Origin: Bradyrhizobium sp. 139
Lineage (GTDB): Bacteria; Pseudomonadota; Alphaproteobacteria; Rhizobiales; Xanthobacteraceae
NCBI RefSeq assembly: GCF_023074175.1
Contig: NZ_JADPKS010000069.1
Location: 1 to 64,000, forward strand
Direction of reading: 5' to 3'
Length of the DNA stretch: 64,000 nt
In this document: positions 58,546-64,000 of the stretch, piece by piece
Numbering within the stretch: the stretch's first letter is position 1
Layout of the letters: each line of letters opens with the position of its first letter
Notes under the pieces: generated by a model
The model's database searches: none
The model's input: the letters and a program-made list of their open reading frames with translations, nothing else
Told to the model about the DNA's origin: nothing
Made by a program: the position numbers and the translations under genes

Positions 58546-60161
58546 ACCAGATCAGCCCTCCGCCCAGACTCGATATCATTCCCGCCAGCGCACCGTTCTC
58601 CGACGCGCAGCGCTCCTGGCTCAACGGTTTCTTTGCCGGGCTGCTGTCGCCTGACGCGGCCACGCCGCTGTCGGCGGAGCAGGGCGCCGCCGTCATGCAA
58701 GCCGGCGACGGCGACGACGGTGAAGCGCCATGGCACGACCAGACCATGCCGATTGCCGATCGGATGAAGCTCGCCGAAGGCCGTCCCGTGCGCCGCAAGA
58801 TGATGGCGGCGATGGCACAGCAGGATTGCGGCCAGTGCGGCTACAATTGCCACGACTATTCCGAGGCGATCGCCGGCCGCAGCGAAGCGCGGCTCAACCT
58901 GTGCGTCCCCGGCGGCAAGGAAACCGCGCGGATGCTCAAGGCGCTGCACGAAGAGCTGGACAAGACGCCGACGGCCAAGACGGCTAACAAGGCGGCTGAC
59001 AAGAAAGACGCGGTGGCAGCGCCAGCCGTGACGGTGACGATCGCCGAGCCCGGCCGCTCGCGCGACAATCCTGTCGCCGCGACGTTCCTGTCGCGGCGCC
59101 TTCTCAACAAGGGCGCCTCGGAGAAGGAAACCTATCACGTCGAGTTCGATCTCTCCGACAACAAGCTCGACTACGTCGTCGGCGACAGCTTCGGCGTGTT
59201 TGCGCGCAACGAGGTCGGCCTGGTCGACCAGATCATCGCGCTGCTCGGCGCCTCCCACACCACCAAGGTCAACGGCAAGACGCTGCGCGAGGTGCTGATC
59301 GACGACGTCTCGCTGTCGCCGGCACCCGACACGCTGTTCGAGCTGATCTCCTTCATCACCGGCGGGGCGCAGCGCGAGAAGGCACGGGCGCTGGCGCAGG
59401 GCGAGGATCCCGATGGCGACGCCGCCACGCTCGACGTGATGGCGGCGCTCCAGAAATTTTCGGGCACACGGCCGCATCCCGAGGCCTTCGTCGAGGCGCT
59501 GGAGCCGCTCCAGCCGCGGCTCTATTCGATCTCCTCCTCGCACAATGCGACGCCCGGAAAGCTGTCGCTGACGGTGGACTCCGTGCGTTACGTCGTCGGC
59601 AAGCGCAAGCGCACCGGTGTCGCCTCGACCTTCCTCGGCGAGCGCATCACCGAGGGCGAGAAGCTGAAGGTCTATGTGCAGAAAGCGCACGGATTCGGCC
59701 TGCCGCAGGATCCGAAGACGCCGATCATCATGATCGGCCCCGGCACCGGCATCGCGCCGTTCCGCGCCTTCCTGTTCGACCGCAAGGCGACCGGCGCGCC
59801 CGGCAAGAACTGGCTGTTCTTCGGCCACCAGCGCAGCGATTGCGACTTCTTCTACCAGGACGAACTCAACGCAATGAAGACCTCGGGCCTACTGACGCGA
59901 CTGTCGCTGGCCTGGTCGCGCGACGGCGAGAAGAAGTTTTATGTGCAGGACCGCATGCGCGAGGTCGGCCGCGAGGTGTGGACCTGGCTTGCCGAGGGCG
60001 CGCATCTCTACATCTGCGGCGATGCCAAGCGCATGGCCAAGGACGTCGAGCGCGCGCTGGTCGACATCGTCGCTCAGTTCGGGGCGCGTTCGACCGACGA
60101 AGCCGTGAGTTTTGTCGCCGAGCTCAAGAAGACGGGACGCTTCCAGGCTGACGTCTACTAA
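58542..60161 (+). CDS. Iron-sulfur / CysJ-type flavoprotein reductase
   Basis: The 539-residue protein has an N-terminal Cys cluster near residues 92-125 (DCGQCGYNCHDYSEA, then LNLCVPGG), which fits an Fe-S domain. A CysJ/cytochrome-P450-reductase-type FAD and NADPH module follows: PRLYSISSSHNATPGKLSLTV (FAD), MIGPGTGIAPFRAFLFDR and HLYICGDAKRMAKDVE (NADPH). There is no flavodoxin domain. It is annotated in many genomes as sulfite reductase alpha. The overlap with nirA (ATGA) makes it the likely electron donor to nitrite reductase here. Confidence 0.8.
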   Translation: MNQISPPPRLDIIPASAPFSDAQRSWLNGFFAGLLSPDAATPLSAEQGAAVMQAGDGDDGEAPWHDQTMPIADRMKLAEGRPVRRKMMAAMAQQDCGQCGYNCHDYSEAIAGRSEARLNLCVPGGKETARMLKALHEELDKTPTAKTANKAADKKDAVAAPAVTVTIAEPGRSRDNPVAATFLSRRLLNKGASEKETYHVEFDLSDNKLDYVVGDSFGVFARNEVGLVDQIIALLGASHTTKVNGKTLREVLIDDVSLSPAPDTLFELISFITGGAQREKARALAQGEDPDGDAATLDVMAALQKFSGTRPHPEAFVEALEPLQPRLYSISSSHNATPGKLSLTVDSVRYVVGKRKRTGVASTFLGERITEGEKLKVYVQKAHGFGLPQDPKTPIIMIGPGTGIAPFRAFLFDRKATGAPGKNWLFFGHQRSDCDFFYQDELNAMKTSGLLTRLSLAWSRDGEKKFYVQDRMREVGREVWTWLAEGAHLYICGDAKRMAKDVERALVDIVAQFGARSTDEAVSFVAELKKTGRFQADVY

Positions 60162-60365
60162 GGCGCGGCCGGAGCATAGGCGGGCCGGGCAGTTCCAACC
60201 GGCTCGGACTTTAACGAATAAGATGCTCGGAACTCGCTGGCGAGGAGAATTTGCATCTGCGAGGAGGTACGTTCAGAGAACCCTCATCGCTATTTCGGCG
60301 GCCGTCTTGCCTCCCGCCCCGGTTGATCCTTCATACTCCCGCAAATGGGGCGTTGGAGATCGACC

Positions 60366-60518
60366 ATGCGCGAGCTATCGGCGGAAGCCAGACTGCACTT
60401 CTATGCGCGCTCGCTCTCGCGGCGCACTGCGGCGAGCCTCAACCATGTCGCGCTCTACAGCGCCTTCGCGCTCATCGCGGCGATCGTGTTCGGCACCCTC
60501 TCGGTGCACCCGTTCTAA
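60366..60518 (+). CDS. Small single-span membrane protein
   Basis: A 50-codon frame from ATG 60366, with TTGGAG eight bases upstream, encodes a basic N-terminus (LHFYARSLSRRTAASLN) and one hydrophobic helix (VALYSAFALIAAIVFGTL) near the C-terminus. The layout and ribosome binding site support a genuine small inner-membrane protein. No family is recognised. Confidence 0.55.
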   Translation: MRELSAEARLHFYARSLSRRTAASLNHVALYSAFALIAAIVFGTLSVHPF

Positions 60519-60535
60519 AGGGGCTTCGCAGATCT

Positions 60536-60634
60536 CGTAGGCTGGGCAAAGGCGCGCTCTTCACGCGCCGTGCCCACCATCCTTCAACACACGAGATCGA
60601 GGTGGTGGGCACGTTTCGCTTTGCCCAACCTACG
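60536..60634. repeat. Palindromic interspersed repeat
   Basis: The ends CGTAGGCTGGGCAAAG and CTTTGCCCAACCTACG are imperfect inverted repeats, with GTGCCCACCAT and its inverse inside. This is one of the familiar rhizobial intergenic elements. It lies 11 bases from the end of pxpA. Confidence 0.65.
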
Positions 60635-60645
60635 GCACCTGTACC

Positions 60646-61416
60646 TCACGCCCCGCGCTTGAACGGCGCGACCTCGATTCCCGCATCCTTCAACGCCTGA
60701 CGCAGGCCTCGCGCGATGTCGACCGCGCCGGGCGTGTCGCCATGGATGCAAACCGTGTCCGTGCGCATCTTGATCACCTTGCCTGTCACCGAAACCACTG
60801 CGCCGTCCTGGACCATCCGCACCACGCGGTCGGCAATCGCCTTGGCGTCGTGCAGCACCGCACCGGGCTTCTTGCGCGAGACCAGATTGCCGTCGTCCTC
60901 ATAGGCGCGGTCGGCGAACACCTCGTGCACCATCGGCAGGTTGGCGTCCTCGCCGGCCTTCACCAGTTTCGAGTTGGCAAGCACGACGAAGATCAGGCTC
61001 GGGTCGACTGCCTTGATGCCGGCGGCGATCGCCTTGGCGGTCATGTCGTCCTCGCAGGCGACGTTGGAGAGCGCACCATGCGCCTTTACATGCGTGACCT
61101 TGTGGCCAGCCGCGGTCGCGATCGCCTGCAACGCGCCGATCTGGTAGGCGACGAGGTTCTCGATCTCGGAAGCCTTCAGGCCCGCGATCGGATGCCGGCC
61201 GAACCCGTGCAGGTCGCGATAGCCGGGATGGGCGCCGACCGAGACGCCGCGCGCCTTCGCCAACTCGACCGTCCGGCGCATGATGTCGGGGTCGCCGGCG
61301 TGGAAGCCGCAGGCGACGTTGACCGAGCTCGCCAGCTCGATCATCGCGGCATCGTTGCCCATCTCCCACGCGCCAAAACCTTCGCCGAGGTCGCAGTTGA
61401 GATCGATTGTCTTCAT
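60646..61416 (-). CDS. pxpA: 5-oxoprolinase subunit A
   Basis: The 256-residue LamB/YcsF protein starts [22 protein letters not shown] and contains [28 protein letters not shown] and [10 protein letters not shown], the metal-binding His/Asp/Glu motifs of the family. With PxpB and PxpC it hydrolyses 5-oxoproline to glutamate using ATP. It lies last in the pxpB-pxpC-pxpA operon. Confidence 0.93.
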   Translation of the reverse strand: MKTIDLNCDLGEGFGAWEMGNDAAMIELASSVNVACGFHAGDPDIMRRTVELAKARGVSVGAHPGYRDLHGFGRHPIAGLKASEIENLVAYQIGALQAIATAAGHKVTHVKAHGALSNVACEDDMTAKAIAAGIKAVDPSLIFVVLANSKLVKAGEDANLPMVHEVFADRAYEDDGNLVSRKKPGAVLHDAKAIADRVVRMVQDGAVVSVTGKVIKMRTDTVCIHGDTPGAVDIARGLRQALKDAGIEVAPFKRGA

Positions 61417-61446
61417 GGTGCTCTCCGCCTCTGATCGTCCTGTCGC

Positions 61447-62484
61447 TTACGGCTCCGCCGCGACCTGCCAGGTTCCGGCATCCACGGCACTTACCGCATA
61501 GCCCGCGACATTAGCATCGTTGAGCGCCTCGACATTGAGCGCGACGGTGTCGGCGGAGCGCAGGCGATCGGATAGGTTGCGAATGAGTTGCGCGAACTTG
61601 CGCGCCTCGTCCTGCGCCTCGGCCATCGTGAGCTCAAGGAAGCGGAACGCGGTTCCCGCCGAAGTCTGCGCGAGGCGGCCGACATCGGCCGTGATCACGG
61701 TTGCGATCTTCGGATAGCCGCCGGAAGTGCCGCGATCCATCATCAGCGCGATCGGTGCGCCGTTGCCGGGCACCTGGATGCTGCCGTTGACGGTGCCGTC
61801 GGAGACAATGTTGTGGCCATGCAGATGTTTGATCGGTGGTCCTTCGAGCCAGTAGCCCATGCGGTCGGAGGTCGCCGAGATCTTCCACTCGCTGCCCAGG
61901 AACAGCGCCTTGTTGGCGTCGTCGAACTCGTCGTCCTGCGGCCCCAGCACGACGCGGATCGGACCGCTCGACGGCTTCGGCAGTTCGATCCGCAATTCTG
62001 GCGCGCCGCTCGCGGCATCAACTGTGAATTCGTCGCCGGCCTGGAGCGGGCGCGGGTAGGGGCTGCCGAGGCCAGCTCGCGCATTCACCGCAAGACTGCC
62101 GAACACCGGCTCGCCTTTGATCCCGCCTTCGATCGCGAGATAGGTGAAGGCGCCGCCGCGGGCAAAGCCCAGCGTCAGCGTCTCACCGTCCTTCAGCGTC
62201 ACGGATGCATCCATGGCGACCGTCCGCCCGGCAATATCGGCATTGCGCGGCGCCCCCGCGATCGCGACGCGCACGGCGCCGTCCCGCGCGGTGAACGTGG
62301 CGCCGAACGGGCCGATCTCGACGGCGGCTGCGAACGGCTCGTTGCTAACGAGGATGTTAGCCGCCGCCAGCGCCAGTCGGTCCATCGCGCCGCTCGGCGT
62401 AAGTCCATAGCGCTGCGCGCCCGGGCGCCCGCCATCCTGGACGGAGCTTGCAGGCCCGATGCTGGCGACGACGAGCCGGTTCAT
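61447..62484 (-). CDS. pxpC: 5-oxoprolinase subunit C
   Basis: The 345-residue protein contains SSVQDGGRPGAQRYGLTPSGAMD at the start and SDRMGYWLEGP, VPGNGAPIALMMDRGTSGGYPKIATV later, as in the biotin-dependent carboxyltransferase/allophanate hydrolase subunit 2 family. It overlaps pxpB by four bases. No biotin-binding partner is near, which supports the 5-oxoprolinase role over urea amidolyase. Confidence 0.9.
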   Translation of the reverse strand: MNRLVVASIGPASSVQDGGRPGAQRYGLTPSGAMDRLALAAANILVSNEPFAAAVEIGPFGATFTARDGAVRVAIAGAPRNADIAGRTVAMDASVTLKDGETLTLGFARGGAFTYLAIEGGIKGEPVFGSLAVNARAGLGSPYPRPLQAGDEFTVDAASGAPELRIELPKPSSGPIRVVLGPQDDEFDDANKALFLGSEWKISATSDRMGYWLEGPPIKHLHGHNIVSDGTVNGSIQVPGNGAPIALMMDRGTSGGYPKIATVITADVGRLAQTSAGTAFRFLELTMAEAQDEARKFAQLIRNLSDRLRSADTVALNVEALNDANVAGYAVSAVDAGTWQVAAEP

Positions 62485-63212
62485 GCGACCTCCTGCTCGG
62501 CGATGATCTCGCCGGCCTCAGCGGCGCGGTCCTGTTCCTCGAAGGTCTTGTGGTCGATGGCGAAAAACGTCACGCGATCACCGGGTTCGGTGAGAAAGGT
62601 CGGATTCCGGTGGAGCTGATAGGTCCGCACCGGGGTGCGGCCGAGCAAGTGCCAGCCGCTCGGGGCAGCCAGGCACTGGATTCCGGCCTGGATGCCGCCG
62701 ATCGAAATCGTGCCGGCAGGTGTCAGCAGCCGCGGGCTCTGCCGCCGCGACATGTGCAGGGATTTGTCGAGGCCGCTGAGATAGGACCAGCCCGGCGTGA
62801 AGCCGATCATGGCGACGCGATAATCGCCGGCGACGTGGCGGGCTACGATGTCGTCGGGCGTGGTGTTCAGCGCTTTTGCGACATCCTCGATATCGATGCC
62901 GTGCTCGCCGCCATAGGCCACGGGAATGCGCCAGCGCCGCGCTTTCGTGGCCGGCGGCAGTGGTTGGCTGGTGAGCACAAGCAGCTTTTCGCCGAGCTCG
63001 TCGAAGCCGATCATGCCGGGATCGTAATGCACCAGCAGCGAGCGATAGGTCGGCACGGATTCGGTGATGCCGTCGATGGGGCTTGCCGCGAGCGCCTTGT
63101 CGAGCGCGAGCACGCGCTCGTTGGCGGCATCGTCGATGGTGCGGCTGAATTCGACCGTGACGGCGCTGTCGCCACTGGGCAGAAGGCGGGGCGGGGGAAG
63201 CGTCGCGGCCAT
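62481..63212 (-). CDS. pxpB: 5-oxoprolinase subunit B
   Basis: The 243-residue protein (allophanate hydrolase subunit 1 family) has LPSGDSAVTVEFSRTIDD, SVPTYRSLLVHYDP, GEHGIDIEDVAKAL and IGFTPGWSYLSGLDKSLHMSRRQSPR, and ends with VRTYQLHRNPTFLTEPGDRVTF. All are classical for PxpB/KipI. First gene of the operon with pxpC and pxpA. Confidence 0.92.
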   Translation of the reverse strand: MAATLPPPRLLPSGDSAVTVEFSRTIDDAANERVLALDKALAASPIDGITESVPTYRSLLVHYDPGMIGFDELGEKLLVLTSQPLPPATKARRWRIPVAYGGEHGIDIEDVAKALNTTPDDIVARHVAGDYRVAMIGFTPGWSYLSGLDKSLHMSRRQSPRLLTPAGTISIGGIQAGIQCLAAPSGWHLLGRTPVRTYQLHRNPTFLTEPGDRVTFFAIDHKTFEEQDRAAEAGEIIAEQEVA

Positions 63213-63448
63213 GGGCTGTCGAAATCGGGCTTCTGGAGAAACGCGGGCTCATCCTTGAGTTCCGCGCTGTCCTGCTTCGCGTAAATGCGCCCGCAAGTCC
63301 AATAAATTAATGCAAGGCCAGGCGATAAGGTCTTGTTATCGCGTCGCATAACAGCCCTGCAGGCCGCGTTCATGGCCCTTGACGGATGCCTTGCGCCTCG
63401 CAAGATGCGCGGCGTCCTTTCCCGCCCATCCGGAGCTCGTTGCCGTCC

Positions 63449-64000
63449 ATGTCGCTGTCCCCCGAAGCCCGCAAGACCCTCGCCGGCATCACCACTGCCA
63501 CGATCACCACGGTCCTGCTGAAGAAGGGCCTGCGCAATGTGTGGATGCGCGGCGCGCGGCCACTGCGCCCGGGCCTGCCGCGCCTGGTGGGGCCGGCCTT
63601 CACGCTGCGCTTCGTGCCGGCGCGCGAGGATCTGGCGACGCCGGAATCCTGGTCGTCGCCGATCTCGACCCGCACCGCGATCGAGGCGATGCCGGACGGC
63701 TGCATCGCCGTGGTCGACGCCATGGGCATCACCGATGCCGGCATCTTCGGCGACATCCTCTGCGCGCGCATGATGAAGCGCGGCGTCACCGCGCTCGTCA
63801 CCGACGGCGTAGTGCGTGACGTCGAGGGCGTGCTCGGCACCAATCTTCCGGTCTGGTGCGACGGCTATGCCGCGCCGCCGTCGGTTGCAGGCCTGACCTT
63901 CGTCGGCTGGGGCGAGCCGATCGGCTGCGGCGGCGTTGCGGTGTTCCCGAACGACATCGTGGTCGCCGACCAGGACGGCTGCGTGTTGATCCCGCAGGCG
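63449..64000 (+). CDS. RraA-family protein, partial at right edge
   Basis: The frame from ATG 63449 is open to the window end (184 codons). It shows the RraA/HMG-aldolase-like pattern: TATITTVLLKKGLRNVWMRG, VGPAFTLRFVPAREDL, MPDGCIAVVDAMGITDAGIFGDILCARM, GVTALVTDGVVRDVEGV and NDIVVADQDGCVLIP. The G-D-I-L-C and D-G-x-x-R-D residues are those that bind metal and substrate in 4-hydroxy-4-methyl-2-oxoglutarate aldolases. The true reaction of this subgroup is unclear. The 3' end is not in the window. Confidence 0.85.
   Translation, partial: MSLSPEARKTLAGITTATITTVLLKKGLRNVWMRGARPLRPGLPRLVGPAFTLRFVPAREDLATPESWSSPISTRTAIEAMPDGCIAVVDAMGITDAGIFGDILCARMMKRGVTALVTDGVVRDVEGVLGTNLPVWCDGYAAPPSVAGLTFVGWGEPIGCGGVAVFPNDIVVADQDGCVLIPQA

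Overview
The window looks like chromosome of a Bradyrhizobium-type alphaproteobacterium. The coding DNA is GC-rich. It carries an ndvB/ndvC-type beta-(1,3),(1,6)-glucan locus, phosphatidylcholine synthase, a NasT/NasS pair beside an assimilatory nitrite reductase, and several families of short palindromic intergenic repeats of the kind common in that genus. All calls come from reading the sequence; no database search was run.

Left edge (1-342): the 3' end of an IS66-type transposase and its terminal repeat cut off the start of a small lipoprotein gene.

Integrated island (343-15982): a 15.6 kb element sits in a tRNA-Lys(TTT) gene, bounded by perfect 46-bp direct repeats (343-388 and 15937-15982). 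Its order is tyrosine integrase, AlpA-like excisionase, small genes, RepA-like AAA ATPase, small terminase subunit, an iteron-rich non-coding stretch (candidate replication origin), tail-collar fibre protein, scaffold, SU10/DUF5309-type major capsid protein, decoration-like protein, several unrecognised phage-type genes, a possible ADP-ribosyltransferase fold protein, small membrane proteins and a YodC-like protein. I see no large terminase, portal, tail tube, tape measure, endolysin or repressor. The gene set fits a phage satellite that brings its own capsid shell and packaging specificity, or a prophage reduced by deletion.

16-24 kb: tRNA-Lys, then ndvB, an ndvD-like gene and ndvC (cyclic or branched glucan synthesis), then membrane and cell-envelope proteins. 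24-33 kb: glmU and glmS (UDP-GlcNAc supply), a DUF502 membrane protein, a beta-hydroxyacid dehydrogenase-like enzyme, a P-loop kinase-like protein, recG, sdhE and mfd. 36-40 kb: cspA with a strong terminator, a fatty-acid desaturase, small proteins, a broken SDR gene and a degenerate GGDEF-type protein. 40-50 kb: a YejA-like peptide-binding protein with a degenerate acyl-CoA synthetase, an IalB-family protein, hspQ, an AEC transporter, a UbiH-type monooxygenase, pcs, a TerC-family protein and a quinone oxidoreductase.

50-64 kb: argD has what reads as a complete arginine attenuator: a promoter placed so that the mRNA could start at the AUG, a 30-codon leader peptide with 12 arginines, and a terminator hairpin with a possible antiterminator partner. 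Next come an immunity-like protein, rimO, and the nasT-nasS-nirA-flavoprotein nitrate/nitrite block, with a sigma-54-like promoter and a structured leader before nirA. The window ends with pxpBCA (5-oxoprolinase) and the start of an RraA-family gene that runs off the right edge.
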